From positions 1 through 64,000 of the forward strand of contig CATWQI010000006.1 in assembly GCA_958352885.1 (NCBI GenBank): a stretch of 64,000 nucleotides of DNA, given 5' to 3'. Shown piece after piece: positions 6,843 to 15,790 of this stretch. Under the pieces are notes generated by a model. That model was not told the origin of the DNA, did not search any database, and saw only the letters and a program-made list of their open reading frames with translations. Both the position numbers and the translations under genes were made by a program. Each line of letters starts with the position of its first letter. Within the stretch, counting starts at the first letter, position 1. The stretch comes from an uncultured Duncaniella sp. Its GTDB lineage: Bacteria > Bacteroidota > Bacteroidia > Bacteroidales > Muribaculaceae.

Positions 6843-8657
6843 TTACGCTTCAACCTGGCGGTACTGGTTCCTCACTTCGTCCACTACGTTGATGATATAG
6901 TCGCCCACCTTCTCGAGTGACCCTACTATATCCATGTAGAATATGCCTGCCTGGTACTCGTAATGGTGGTCGTTGATATTCTTAACGTTGGCAGTGCGGA
7001 GCTGGTTGCGCATATTGTTGATTTCACGTTCTTTGTTATAGGAAGCTATGATGTCGTTCTCCTCTGCCGTCTCGAAATTGCGTAGTAGCAGGAGCATATT
7101 GGTCATCGCCGACTCTACGGCTATGAACATTGAGTCGATGTTATGGTAAATTTCCTCGTTGAAGTCCACGCGGTTCTCCTGGCGGCGTATCAGTATCTTG
7201 GCTATGCCGTAACAGCAGTCGGCTATGCTCTCGATTTCGCTGTCGATGCGGAGCATGGATGCGATGCGGTGCTTGCCTTCGTTGGAGAGACGTCCTTCCG
7301 AACACCGGTTGAGATAGTTGGCTATCTCGATCTCCATACGGTCGGATATTTCCTCGTACTTCTCTATGCGTGAGTACTGGTTGGTGAAGTCGTCGCCCGG
7401 TTTGGTATGGACAAGGTTTTGTGCCATTCCTACCATGCGTTGCACTCGCTGGGCGTAGACCACAAGCTCTTTCTCAGCCTGCGAGATATTGAGTTCCGAT
7501 GCGCTCATCAGACCGCCGGATATAAACTTGAGCTGGAATTCCTCTTCGCTGTGTCGGGAGGGCACAAGTTTCTCCACCACTTTGACATAGACGTTGGTGA
7601 GCCATATCATTATGGTGACATTTATGAGATTGAACACCGTGTGGAACATCGACATGCCGAACGATACGCTGAACTGCATTGCGGCTATGTCGGCAAGCAC
7701 CGGATGCCCGTTGGGGAGACTGCCGTCAAACAGGCTGTTGTACAATTTCGGATCCGTTGCCTCAAGCCGGTTGACAAATGAGAAAATCTCGTTAGGGTTA
7801 CCCTGTCCGAGCCATTTGGTTATATCGACATTGAGCCGGACAAACGGGTAGAACACTATGAGTGTCCACAGCATACCGAACATATTGAAAAGCAGATGCC
7901 CCATGGCGGCGCGTTTGGCTGCCACATTACCGCTCATGGATGCGAGTAGCGGAGTGATTGTGGTTCCGATATTACTGCCGAGCACCACTGCGCACGCAAG
8001 GTCAAACGATATCCACCCCTTGGTACACATGATGAGGACGATGGCAAATGTCGCCGCCGACGACTGGATGACGGCAGTGAGCACTATGCCGACCAATAGG
8101 AACAGAAGCACCGAGGCATACCCCATGGAGGCGTAATGTTCCAGAAATGCGAACATCTCAGGATTGCTTTGCAGGTCAGGAACATAATCACTAATCATGT
8201 CAAGCCCCATAAACATGAACGCAAAGCCAATCAGGAACTCGCCTATTGACTTCTTGCGGCTTGCCTTCATAAACAGAAGAGGGACGGAGCATGCTATGAG
8301 CGGGAGTATGAACGCCGATGTATCTACCTTGAACCCGAACAGGGCTATAATCCAGGCTGTGAACGTGGTGCCGACATTGGCACCGAATATCACCGCCATT
8401 GACTGTCCGAGGGTCATCAGACCGGCATTCACGAAACTTACCACCATCACGGTCGAGGCTGACGAACTCTGGATGAGAGCGGTGATTAGGATACCCGTGA
8501 GCATACCGGTGAGTCGGTTGCGTGTCATGGCTGACAGGATGCTGCGCAGGCGGTCGCCGGCTGCTTTTTGGAGTCCCTCACTCATCACCTTCATTCCATA
8601 AAGGAACATGGCGACGGAACCCAGTAGACAAAGAAAGTCTAAGAAGCTGTAACTCAT
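6843..8657 (-). CDS. Na+/phosphate symporter with PhoU-like C-terminal domain
   Basis: A 604-residue inner-membrane transporter. The N-terminal half contains the duplicated Na/Pi-cotransporter repeat, each with the glutamine-serine motif (ALIQSSSASTVMVVSF, and TAVIQSSAATFAIVLIM) and a following FGANVGTT or LGSNIGTT. The C-terminal part (about residues 385-590) is a helical PhoU-like regulatory domain. Together these fit sodium-driven phosphate uptake, or export as proposed for some bacterial members. The gene heads a minus-strand run that could extend to 1685. A -7-like element sits at 8722-8729. Confidence 0.9.
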   Translation of the reverse strand: MSYSFLDFLCLLGSVAMFLYGMKVMSEGLQKAAGDRLRSILSAMTRNRLTGMLTGILITALIQSSSASTVMVVSFVNAGLMTLGQSMAVIFGANVGTTFTAWIIALFGFKVDTSAFILPLIACSVPLLFMKASRKKSIGEFLIGFAFMFMGLDMISDYVPDLQSNPEMFAFLEHYASMGYASVLLFLLVGIVLTAVIQSSAATFAIVLIMCTKGWISFDLACAVVLGSNIGTTITPLLASMSGNVAAKRAAMGHLLFNMFGMLWTLIVFYPFVRLNVDITKWLGQGNPNEIFSFVNRLEATDPKLYNSLFDGSLPNGHPVLADIAAMQFSVSFGMSMFHTVFNLINVTIMIWLTNVYVKVVEKLVPSRHSEEEFQLKFISGGLMSASELNISQAEKELVVYAQRVQRMVGMAQNLVHTKPGDDFTNQYSRIEKYEEISDRMEIEIANYLNRCSEGRLSNEGKHRIASMLRIDSEIESIADCCYGIAKILIRRQENRVDFNEEIYHNIDSMFIAVESAMTNMLLLLRNFETAEENDIIASYNKEREINNMRNQLRTANVKNINDHHYEYQAGIFYMDIVGSLEKVGDYIINVVDEVRNQYRQVEA

Positions 8658-8721
8658 AGTCTTGACGTGAAAATGTAAATGAGCGGCACCACCTGTCGCA
8701 CAGGCAGTAGTTTCTCAATTG

Positions 8722-8729
8722 CAAAGATA
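8722..8729 (-). promoter_or_regulatory. Possible -7 element for the Na/Pi symporter run
   Basis: On the minus strand the sequence reads TATCTTTG, matching the Bacteroidota TAnnTTTG element. No good TTG lies 19-21 bases upstream, so support is partial. A start near 8715 would leave a leader of about 58 bases. Confidence 0.4.
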
Positions 8730-8859
8730 TAACAAATTTGCGAAAAAACTAAGGGTCCGCCTCAAAAACCGCCTCCCGTGGCATCTTTAAGTCCAGGGAT
8801 TTACGGCGGGTATTTTCATGATGATGCTAACCACCATGGTTATGTTTATAGGATGTGTC

Positions 8860-9285
8860 TCACAGGGCTTCGCGGATGGCTTTGACCATTTCTGTGTATT
8901 CTTCGTCTGTGAGATATACTTTGCCCGGATTCATCTGGAATGTGCCGCCGTAGTCGGGTCCGTCGACATATTTTGGCGCAAGATGGAAATGCAGGTGCGA
9001 AAGCTTGTCGCTGTAAGCCCCGTAATTAATTTTCTCCGGGTGGAACACTTTGTCCATGGCACGGGTGACACGGGTGACATCAGCCATAAATGCGTTGCGC
9101 TCCTCGTCAGTAAGCTCAAACAGGTCGTTGACATGGCGGTTGTATGCCACGAGGCAACGTCCGTGGTAAGTCTGCTCCTTGAAGAGGAATACACGTGACA
9201 CACTGAGTGTGGCGATTTCAATCATAAGATTGTGCAAGGTCTCGTTATTGGTGCAGTAGAGACAATCCTTGGGGTCGCTTGTCAT
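8860..9285 (-). CDS. HIT family protein
   Basis: A histidine-triad nucleotide hydrolase or transferase of about 141 residues. The diagnostic HLHFHL motif lies near residue 102, an N-terminal CLYC pair suggests a zinc site, and CLVAYNRHVNDLFEL is the usual mid-domain block. The open frame continues upstream to 9447, but ATG at 9285 (MTSDPKDCLYC) gives the normal family start, and the extension would run into the divergent panB control region. The exact substrate among nucleotide conjugates cannot be read. Confidence 0.88.
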   Translation of the reverse strand: MTSDPKDCLYCTNNETLHNLMIEIATLSVSRVFLFKEQTYHGRCLVAYNRHVNDLFELTDEERNAFMADVTRVTRAMDKVFHPEKINYGAYSDKLSHLHFHLAPKYVDGPDYGGTFQMNPGKVYLTDEEYTEMVKAIREAL

Positions 9286-9317
9286 AAGAAATATTGTATT
9301 TAAGGTTATGTATAATG

Positions 9318-9325
9318 CAAATTTA
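9318..9325 (-). promoter_or_regulatory. Possible -7 element for the HIT gene
   Basis: Minus-strand TAAATTTG matches TAnnTTTG. A start near 9310 would give a leader of about 25 bases before the ATG at 9285, but no clear -33 TTG is at the right distance. Confidence 0.4.
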
Positions 9326-9396
9326 AGCATAATTCCCCGAATTGTAGCCACTCCGGTGCAAAAATGGCGGATTGCGCCCGAAATATCTCCCGTTGC

Positions 9397-9428
9397 TTTG
9401 CTCGAACGGAATAAAGTTAATAAATTTG
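9397..9428 (+). promoter_or_regulatory. Bacteroidota-type promoter of panB
   Basis: TTTG at 9397-9400, a 20-base spacer, then TAAATTTG at 9421-9428 match the -33/-7 consensus closely. The predicted start near 9435 leaves a leader of about 27 bases before the ATG at 9462. Confidence 0.7.
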
Positions 9429-9461
9429 TCGCTCCAAATTTTAACACTAAATTTTTTGACC

Positions 9462-10283
9462 ATGTCTACATACACTGTTCAGGACCCGAGGAAGGTCACC
9501 ACTCGCCGTCTCGCCGAGATGAAAGCGAAGGGAGAAAAGATAGCTATGCTTACCGCCTACGACTATTCGATGGCTAAACTCATTGACCAGGCCGGTATGG
9601 ATGTGATACTTGTCGGTGACTCTGCCTCCAATGTCATGGCGGGTAATATGACAACCCTCCCCATGACCCTTGACCAGATGATTTACCATGCCAAGAGTGT
9701 CATGAAAGGTGTCAAGCGTGCCCTCGTGGTATGCGATATGCCTTTCGGCACATATCAGGGCAATTCCATCGAGGCGCTTGCTTCAGCGGTGCGCATCATG
9801 AAGGAGAGCCATGCGGAGGCAGTGAAAATTGAGGGAGGTGAGGAAGTTATAGAATCAATCCGGCGTATACTGAGCGCAGGCATACCCGTGATGGGACATC
9901 TCGGACTCACACCCCAGTCCATCAATAAGTTCGGAACCTATAATGTACGTGCGCGCGAGGAAGCTGAGGCGCAGAAACTTATCGAGGACGCCAAACTCCT
10001 TGAGCAGGTTGGCTGCTTTGCCATAGTGCTTGAGAAAATCCCTGCGGAGCTTGCCACAAGAGTGTCACAGGAACTCACCATTCCGACCATCGGTATCGGT
10101 GCCGGAGGCGGTTGTGACGGCCAGGTGCTCGTGATGCATGACATGCTCGGCATAAACCAGGGGTTCTCCCCTCGTTTCCTGCGTCGCTATGCTGACCTTG
10201 GCACGGTGATAGAGGATGCCGTGGGCAACTATATAAACGATGTAAAGAGCTCCGACTTCCCCAACGAGAAAGAACAATATTAA
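9462..10283 (+). CDS. panB: 3-methyl-2-oxobutanoate hydroxymethyltransferase
   Basis: First committed step of pantothenate synthesis: it adds a hydroxymethyl group from methylenetetrahydrofolate to alpha-ketoisovalerate in the cytoplasm. The 273-residue barrel has MLTAYDYSMAKL, VGDSASNVMAG (metal-binding Asp), the catalytic-region GDMPFGTYQ-like block (CDMPFGTYQGN), VKIEGGEEV, MGHLGLTPQS, FAIVLEKIPAELA and TIGIGAGGGCDGQVLVMHD. ATG at 9462 gives the normal N-terminus. The frame open back to 9372 runs through the promoter and is rejected. It ends before a bidirectional terminator shared with ftsZ. Confidence 0.95.
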   Translation: MSTYTVQDPRKVTTRRLAEMKAKGEKIAMLTAYDYSMAKLIDQAGMDVILVGDSASNVMAGNMTTLPMTLDQMIYHAKSVMKGVKRALVVCDMPFGTYQGNSIEALASAVRIMKESHAEAVKIEGGEEVIESIRRILSAGIPVMGHLGLTPQSINKFGTYNVRAREEAEAQKLIEDAKLLEQVGCFAIVLEKIPAELATRVSQELTIPTIGIGAGGGCDGQVLVMHDMLGINQGFSPRFLRRYADLGTVIEDAVGNYINDVKSSDFPNEKEQY

Positions 10284-10365
10284 AGGGTATTTCATAGCAA
10301 ATGTGAACCAGACATCCCCTTAATGAAAGGACAAGCCGGCAACACCGGTGTCGGCTAAACAAAAG

Positions 10366-10405
10366 ACAGGAGGCTGCGGTAAATTTTATTACCGCAGCCT
10401 CCTGT
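10366..10405. terminator. Bidirectional terminator between panB and ftsZ
   Basis: Bases 10366-10382 and 10389-10405 form a perfect 17-pair stem with a 6-base loop. A TTT follows on the plus side, and CTTTTG follows on the minus side. It separates two converging genes and can serve both. A weaker inverted repeat around ACACCGGTGT lies just upstream (about 10334-10356). Confidence 0.85.
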
Positions 10406-10465
10406 TTCTGTTAACACCGGACCGATATGGTATCTGACACGGTGGCTTAGCTTTCCGGATTGAAT

Positions 10466-11881
10466 TTAGCCGAACATAAATGTCTGTCCGGAGTTGGACA
10501 TTGACGGTTCGTGGGGAGCCCCCATGGCTCCGTTGCGTACCTGCTCCACTATCTTGCGGTCACGCTTATAGGTAGGATTCTTTTCCAGTATGTCGCAGAT
10601 AGCATCATCGTCAAGCTGGTTTACCCCGAGGATGATGGCTGACGAACGGTCATGACCCGAGAGAAGGGCACTTCCTGCCGATGCTCCATATTCGTCTATG
10701 ATACGCTGGTTGGTCACTTCCTGTTCGGATGTCGACTTAGTGGGAGTGACGTTCGGTGCCTGTTTGGTCTGGGGTGAGCTTCCTGCCGGGGTGGTTGTGC
10801 TCTTGCGCTGACCGACTCCGAAGTCAAACTTGCCCCTGCCGCTCTGTGCCATGATGTTCTCCTCCTCGTCCCGCAGAGTCACATCGAAACCTGCGGCGAG
10901 GATGGTCATTTTCACCTTGTTGCCGAGAGTCTCGTCAAAGCCGATACCCCATATCACATCCACCTCCGAGTTGATAGAGCTGATGAAATCGTGGATTTCG
11001 TGTGACTCGTCGGTACGCAGTTGCTCCTCGGCGTTGGGGTCGATGTAGAGGTAGAACAGCAGTTTCTTTGACCCGAGTATATCGCGGTTCTTGAGCAACG
11101 GAGAGCGCAGTGCGTCCTGGATGGCTGAGGTGACACGGTTCTCACCCTCGCCGTAGCCCGACGATATGATTGCGGCACCGCCGTCGCGCAGAGTGGTGTC
11201 TATATCGTTGAAGTCAAGGTTTATGTGTCCCTTGCCTGTAATGATTTCTGAGATTGAGCGAGCGGCGATTGACAGTGTGTCGTCAGCCTTGCCGAACGCA
11301 TTGAGGAAGCTGAGGTCGCCGTATACTTCTGTAAGACGCTCATTGTTGATTACAAGCAATGCGTCCACATACTTTGCCATTTCGTCGGCGCCGGCTATAG
11401 CCTTTTTGATTTTTTTCTGTCCTTCAAACAGGAACGGGATAGTGACAATACCTATGGTCAGGAGTCCGCGTTCCTTGGCTATACGTGCCACTACGGGTGC
11501 CGCTCCGGTGCCTGTGCCGCCGCCCATACCTGCAGTGATAAATACCATCTTGGTATCGTCGTCAAACAGGGCTGCTATCTCCTCGGCATTCTGTTCGGCG
11601 AAGTCACGGGCTTTTTCAGGTACGTTTCCGGCTCCGAGACCGTCGCCGATCTGGAGTATATTGGGCACCACTGAGTGCAGCAGAGCCTGCCGGTCAGTGT
11701 TGATATTTACAAACGATACATTGGAGATTCCCTCGCGGTACATATGGTTGACCGCATTGTTACCGCCTCCTCCTACACCGATAGCCTTGATTATGATTTT
11801 CTCCTTGAGAGGTTCGGGTACATTGTTGAATGCTGAAGTATCGTCGATGTCCTGGCTGTAAGCCTTGTTGTATTCGTCCAT
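10466..11881 (-). CDS. ftsZ: Cell division GTPase FtsZ
   Basis: The tubulin homologue that polymerises at midcell to form the Z ring. The 471-residue protein has the nucleotide loop GVGGGGNNAVNHMY, the tubulin signature AGMGGGTGTGAAPV, the T7 catalytic loop GHINLDFNDIDTTL, and the C-terminal FtsZ domain to about residue 320. A variable linker of roughly 50 residues rich in S, T, Q and P follows. The tail contains NPTYKRDRKIVEQ and ends in FMFG; the membrane-tether-binding peptide is probably in this tail, but I cannot match it to a canonical form. It is the last gene of the cluster, 26 bases after ftsA. Confidence 0.97.
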   Translation of the reverse strand: MDEYNKAYSQDIDDTSAFNNVPEPLKEKIIIKAIGVGGGGNNAVNHMYREGISNVSFVNINTDRQALLHSVVPNILQIGDGLGAGNVPEKARDFAEQNAEEIAALFDDDTKMVFITAGMGGGTGTGAAPVVARIAKERGLLTIGIVTIPFLFEGQKKIKKAIAGADEMAKYVDALLVINNERLTEVYGDLSFLNAFGKADDTLSIAARSISEIITGKGHINLDFNDIDTTLRDGGAAIISSGYGEGENRVTSAIQDALRSPLLKNRDILGSKKLLFYLYIDPNAEEQLRTDESHEIHDFISSINSEVDVIWGIGFDETLGNKVKMTILAAGFDVTLRDEEENIMAQSGRGKFDFGVGQRKSTTTPAGSSPQTKQAPNVTPTKSTSEQEVTNQRIIDEYGASAGSALLSGHDRSSAIILGVNQLDDDAICDILEKNPTYKRDRKIVEQVRNGAMGAPHEPSMSNSGQTFMFG

Positions 11882-11907
11882 TGTTGTCTGCTTTTTCAGT
11901 TTGATTA

Positions 11908-13407
11908 TTACTCGTCATCGTTGTCCTCGTCCTCCTCGATGGGTTCAGTCATGAGGTTGGCGAGTCTGTCTTTGAGCCTTTCCAGGATGCTCACACGGGT
12001 TTTGTGTCCGTTATGATGAGGGGCTGGTTCAGTGATGGATGGAGTAGTAGTTGTGGTTGATGTGGTTTGCTGTACTGGTTGTTGTTGAGTCTGTTGCTGT
12101 TGTATAGGTTGCTGTTGTATATGTTGCTGTGCGGATTGTTGTTGCTGCACAGGTTGTTGCACCGGTTGATGAGGAGTTTGTTGCGCCTGGGTCTGTTGGA
12201 ATGCAGCCGGCTGCTGGTGGAAGACGGTGGTGTTTCCATTCTCCTTTGGCTGTTCCGGTTCCGGACGGCGCATACATTCCTTAGGCTTGTTCTTGGCGGC
12301 AGCTGCGAGAATTGATATCACATCCACCGCGTCGGCACTTTGGATTTTGCCGTCGTTGATACGGATTCGGGTATGGGGAGCTCCAACACGGGTTTTCATA
12401 CCGGTGATGTTTTCCAGACGCTGGCTGAATCCGTTGAGCTTTGTACCCTTCCCAATCATAACGATTCCGGCGGGCAGCTTGTTCGCTTCATACCCCGCAT
12501 ATTTCATCTGTTCGTTGATATTGAGTATGATTTCCCCTGCGCGGGCAGCCACATAATTGTTCACGATAGTGTAATCGGTGGTGCCGTAGTTGTTGTGGAG
12601 TTGCACATGCTCTGTGGCGGGGAGAGCGTTGCCGCCCGCTATTTTCAGCTCCTCGGCGCGTTCCTCGAGATGATTGAGGGCTGTAATGTCGCGGGTAATG
12701 TTACGCGAGCCCATCGGAATGGTGGAGAGATATTCCAGAACGCCGTTCTTATATATGGATACTGTGGTCGTTTCAGCTCCGAAATCTACCAGCATGCAAC
12801 CGAGGCGTTTCTCTTCGCTCGACAGAACAAGGTCGCCTTCCACAAGCTGGCGCACGTATATGTCATGGATTTTGAGATGAAGACGCTCGTCAAGAACATT
12901 GTTAAGATTCCGTATCAGCTGGTTGCGGCAGCTGATTATGTTGAGGCGGGCAGTTATATGCGATCCCATCATCCCCACGGGGCGGTCGGTAGGGGTGTTG
13001 TCTATCAGAAACTCTCTCGGTGTCACGCTCACAATGCTGCGCTCGTGCAGGGTCTGCCCGAGAGCGTCATTGATGATGTCGGTTATCATATCCATGGTGA
13101 TTTCCGTATAGGACGAGAGATGCCGCTCTATCTCGATAGCCTGGGAAGTGAGTGACCTGCCGCCGACACTGACATATACCCCGGTGACCGTACGCTGGGG
13201 CTCTCGTTGTTCCAGGCGTGAGATGACACTGCGGACTGCGTTGGCTGTCTCTACCACGTTGCGTATGCAGCCGTAGCGGACTCCGTCGAGAAGTCTCTCC
13301 TCCTCGACATCTTTCACACTCAGTCCTCCGGTCGAATCGACAGTGCCGACCGCACCTTTGATTTTTGAACTCCCGATTTCAAGAGCTACGATATATTTCT
13401 CTTCCAT
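11908..13407 (-). CDS. ftsA: Cell division protein FtsA with a glutamine-rich linker
   Basis: Actin-like ATPase that tethers FtsZ to the membrane. The 499-residue protein starts YIVALEIGSSKIKGAVG (phosphate loop 1) and has the SHS2/1C region, then LVDFGAETTTVSIYKNG (phosphate loop 2) and GIVMIGKGTKLNGF. The extreme C-terminus has an amphipathic helix SILERLKDRLANLM, the expected membrane-targeting sequence, followed by an acidic tail. Between the ATPase core and this helix lies a disordered linker of about 70 residues (roughly 390-465) dominated by Gln, with Pro and Thr. It is encoded by CAG/CAA-rich DNA (about 12040-12215). The linker is much longer than in well-studied FtsA proteins. Confidence 0.95.
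   Translation of the reverse strand: MEEKYIVALEIGSSKIKGAVGTVDSTGGLSVKDVEEERLLDGVRYGCIRNVVETANAVRSVISRLEQREPQRTVTGVYVSVGGRSLTSQAIEIERHLSSYTEITMDMITDIINDALGQTLHERSIVSVTPREFLIDNTPTDRPVGMMGSHITARLNIISCRNQLIRNLNNVLDERLHLKIHDIYVRQLVEGDLVLSSEEKRLGCMLVDFGAETTTVSIYKNGVLEYLSTIPMGSRNITRDITALNHLEERAEELKIAGGNALPATEHVQLHNNYGTTDYTIVNNYVAARAGEIILNINEQMKYAGYEANKLPAGIVMIGKGTKLNGFSQRLENITGMKTRVGAPHTRIRINDGKIQSADAVDVISILAAAAKNKPKECMRRPEPEQPKENGNTTVFHQQPAAFQQTQAQQTPHQPVQQPVQQQQSAQQHIQQQPIQQQQTQQQPVQQTTSTTTTTPSITEPAPHHNGHKTRVSILERLKDRLANLMTEPIEEDEDNDDE
12040..12215 (-). repeat. Gln-codon-rich low-complexity DNA in ftsA
   Basis: On the coding strand this stretch is a run of CAG, CAA and ACA-type triplets, with short imperfect repeats such as CAACAGCAACCTATACAACA. 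It encodes the poly-Gln linker of FtsA. Imperfect triplet runs like this can vary in length by slippage. Confidence 0.7.
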
Positions 13408-13461
13408 GGATTATGTTGTTGTATATCTGTTTATTTTCGTGAAGTTGTTAATTGTCGGTTC

Positions 13462-14352
13462 TCAGCGGCTTGCCGGAATGGGTTTCTCGGAGTGGGCTTC
13501 CATGCCGGGTATTGCCTGTCCGGGGGCCACATCGTCGCCGGCAAGCATGGTGCCGGTATCGACTGCCTCCTCGTCCTCATATTTTATGGATTCAACAGGT
13601 GCGGAGTGGCGTTTGCGGCGGGTGGCGACAAGCTGTCCGCGCCATTTCAGTGTGAGGGTGTCGTATTTCTCCCATCCCTGGTGGGGCAGAACATCCTTGT
13701 AGAATTTCTTCAGGCGTGCGAATTTGTCATCTAAATCATCGGGGGCGCCAAGGTTTATCACATGCTCGCGTATCACAGGCACGAGTATGATATCGGTTGG
13801 CGACTTTACCTTGACGATGGAGACAAATGTGTTCCATACCGAATCCGATGCTATGTAATTGATGAGCGGGAGCAGTGACTGCGGGGTGAACACTGAGTCG
13901 GATGGGTCGAAGTGGCCCTCGATGATGGGCACATCCTTATGGTAGCGGGCATTCGCCGACACACGCTTGCCATCCTTGTTGATATAGTAGGATTTTCCGT
14001 TGTCAAACACTCTTACCACCGGCACTATAGGCTGTGCGGTGATGCTGATGGTGCCGTCCGTAAGACGAAGCACCTGCACATCCTCCACTTTGTCGAGCCC
14101 GAGCAGCGTGCGGCGTATCTCCTGGGTGTTGATTGAGGCGAGTGCTATCCCTTTGGCCTTGTCCGGGAGGTCGTCTATCTCGTGGGCAAGCTCCTCTGCC
14201 GATACAAAATGCCTGTCACCGGCGCTGTTTTCTACCGTGATATGTACTCCGCGGCACACATCGGTATCAGCTTCGGCGGCTGTCAGCGTGAGTGCCACCA
14301 CAAGGTAGGCAAACAGCATGATGGAGAATATTATTTTCAGATAATTTGGCAT
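13462..14352 (-). CDS. ftsQ: Cell division protein FtsQ
   Basis: Bitopic division protein of 296 residues. A short cytoplasmic start and one membrane helix (about residues 5-25) are followed by a POTRA-like domain (VHITVENSAGDRHFVSAEEL, KVEDVQVLRLTDGTISITAQ) and the FtsQ beta domain (YYINKDGKRVSANARYHKDV). The C-terminal 50 residues are low in conservation and partly acidic. Position between murC and ftsA supports the call. The primary sequence of this family diverges strongly, so the assignment rests on topology, domain order and neighbours. Confidence 0.87.
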   Translation of the reverse strand: MPNYLKIIFSIMLFAYLVVALTLTAAEADTDVCRGVHITVENSAGDRHFVSAEELAHEIDDLPDKAKGIALASINTQEIRRTLLGLDKVEDVQVLRLTDGTISITAQPIVPVVRVFDNGKSYYINKDGKRVSANARYHKDVPIIEGHFDPSDSVFTPQSLLPLINYIASDSVWNTFVSIVKVKSPTDIILVPVIREHVINLGAPDDLDDKFARLKKFYKDVLPHQGWEKYDTLTLKWRGQLVATRRKRHSAPVESIKYEDEEAVDTGTMLAGDDVAPGQAIPGMEAHSEKPIPASR

Positions 14353-14397
14353 TTTCAGAATGAATCTTTCAGTTCTTGGCAGGCTCGGGTGCCCGGA

Positions 14398-15783
14398 TTA
14401 CTTCTCTGTGGCGCGGATGATTTCGGGGATGAATGTGTTGATATCACCGGCTCCCACAGTCAATAGGATGTCAAAGTTACGATTTTTAAGCGTTTCTACC
14501 AATTTTTCTTTGGTAATTAATGTTTTATCGTCGCATTTGACATCTTTGAAAATAATCTCCGACGTTACGCCGGGTATTGGCTCCTCACGTGCGGGATAGA
14601 TGTCGAGCAGTATGAGCGAGTCGGCGGCGGAAAGTGCGTCGGCAAATTCCGGGGCGAAATCCCTGGTGCGGCTATACAAGTGCGGCTGGAACGCAACTGT
14701 GAGCTTGCGTCCGGGATAGAGTGCCTTGACCGAGGCTATGGAGCTGCGTATCTCTTCCGGATGGTGGGCATAGTCGTCTATGATTATCCTGCCTGTGCCG
14801 TTATCCTCCTTGAGCCAGCATTCGAAGCGGCGTTTTGTGCCTCGGTATGTATTGAGTGCCTCGCGGATTACTTCCGGGTCGAATGCGTCGGTAAGACTTA
14901 CGGCTGCTACGGCTGCCACGGCGTTCTCAATATTGACTTCCACAGGCACTCCGAGATTGATGTTGCGTATGGTGCCGCGGGGCGTCACTATGTCAAATGT
15001 TATAGTGCCCGGTTGGCGGCGTATGTATGATGCATGGAAGTCTCCGTGGTCACGGGAATAGGTATACACTCTCACACCTTCCTGCGGGCGGGGTTTGAGC
15101 TTGAGCCCTTCATGGACTATGAGTGCGCCACCAGGGCGAATCAGTTCGGTGAAGTGGGCGAAGCTCTCAAGGTATGCCTCCTCGGTGCCGTAGATGTCGA
15201 GATGGTCCGGGTCGGTGGCTGTTATGACTGCTACGCTCGGGGTGAGATGGTGGAAAGAGCGGTCATACTCGTCAGCCTCGATAACGCTGTAATTGGACGA
15301 CGGCGTCAGGATGAAATTGGAATTATAATTCTTAAGTTCGCCTCCCAGGAATGCGTTGCAACCCATGCGGCCGCTTTGTAGAATATGTGCTGCTATCGAT
15401 GAGGTCGTAGTCTTGCCGTGCGTTCCGGCGAAGCATAGCGAACGTGAGTCCCTGGTGATAAGTCCAAGCAGGCACGCGCGTTTCACCACATCGAATCCGT
15501 TGTCACGGAAATACTTGAGTATCGGCATTTCGGCGGGGACAGCCGGCGTGTAGACTACCAGCGTGTCAGCCGGATTGCGGAATGAAGCCGGAATAGTGTC
15601 GACGCTTTCGTCAAAACTTATTGCCGCGCCTTCGCTCTCAAGCTCGTCTGTAAGCTGTGTGCGTGTTCGGTCATAACCTGCCACATTTTTACCCTTGGCA
15701 AGGAAGTAGCGTTCCAGGGCTGCCATGCCGATCCCCCCGGCTCCTACGAAGTATATGTTTGATATTGTTGATATGTCGTGCAT
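14398..15783 (-). CDS. murC: UDP-N-acetylmuramate-L-alanine ligase
   Basis: ATP-dependent ligase that adds L-Ala to UDP-MurNAc in the cytoplasm. The 461-residue protein has the three Mur ligase domains. The N-terminal Rossmann-like domain has NIYFVGAGGIGMAALERY. The ATPase core has the P-loop AGTHGKTTTSSIAAHIL, VIEADEYDRSF and ITATDPDHLDIYG. The C-terminal domain starts around RRFECWLKE, with DDYAHHPEEI and AFQPHLYSRTRDF. It lies 7 bases after murG. Confidence 0.96.
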   Translation of the reverse strand: MHDISTISNIYFVGAGGIGMAALERYFLAKGKNVAGYDRTRTQLTDELESEGAAISFDESVDTIPASFRNPADTLVVYTPAVPAEMPILKYFRDNGFDVVKRACLLGLITRDSRSLCFAGTHGKTTTSSIAAHILQSGRMGCNAFLGGELKNYNSNFILTPSSNYSVIEADEYDRSFHHLTPSVAVITATDPDHLDIYGTEEAYLESFAHFTELIRPGGALIVHEGLKLKPRPQEGVRVYTYSRDHGDFHASYIRRQPGTITFDIVTPRGTIRNINLGVPVEVNIENAVAAVAAVSLTDAFDPEVIREALNTYRGTKRRFECWLKEDNGTGRIIIDDYAHHPEEIRSSIASVKALYPGRKLTVAFQPHLYSRTRDFAPEFADALSAADSLILLDIYPAREEPIPGVTSEIIFKDVKCDDKTLITKEKLVETLKNRNFDILLTVGAGDINTFIPEIIRATEK

Positions 15784-15790
15784 AATTTGG

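Noticed and set aside
12340..13155. Long plus-strand open frame opposite ftsA
   Set aside because: It lies wholly antisense to a well-supported gene, has no promoter or family features, and reflects codon bias of ftsA.
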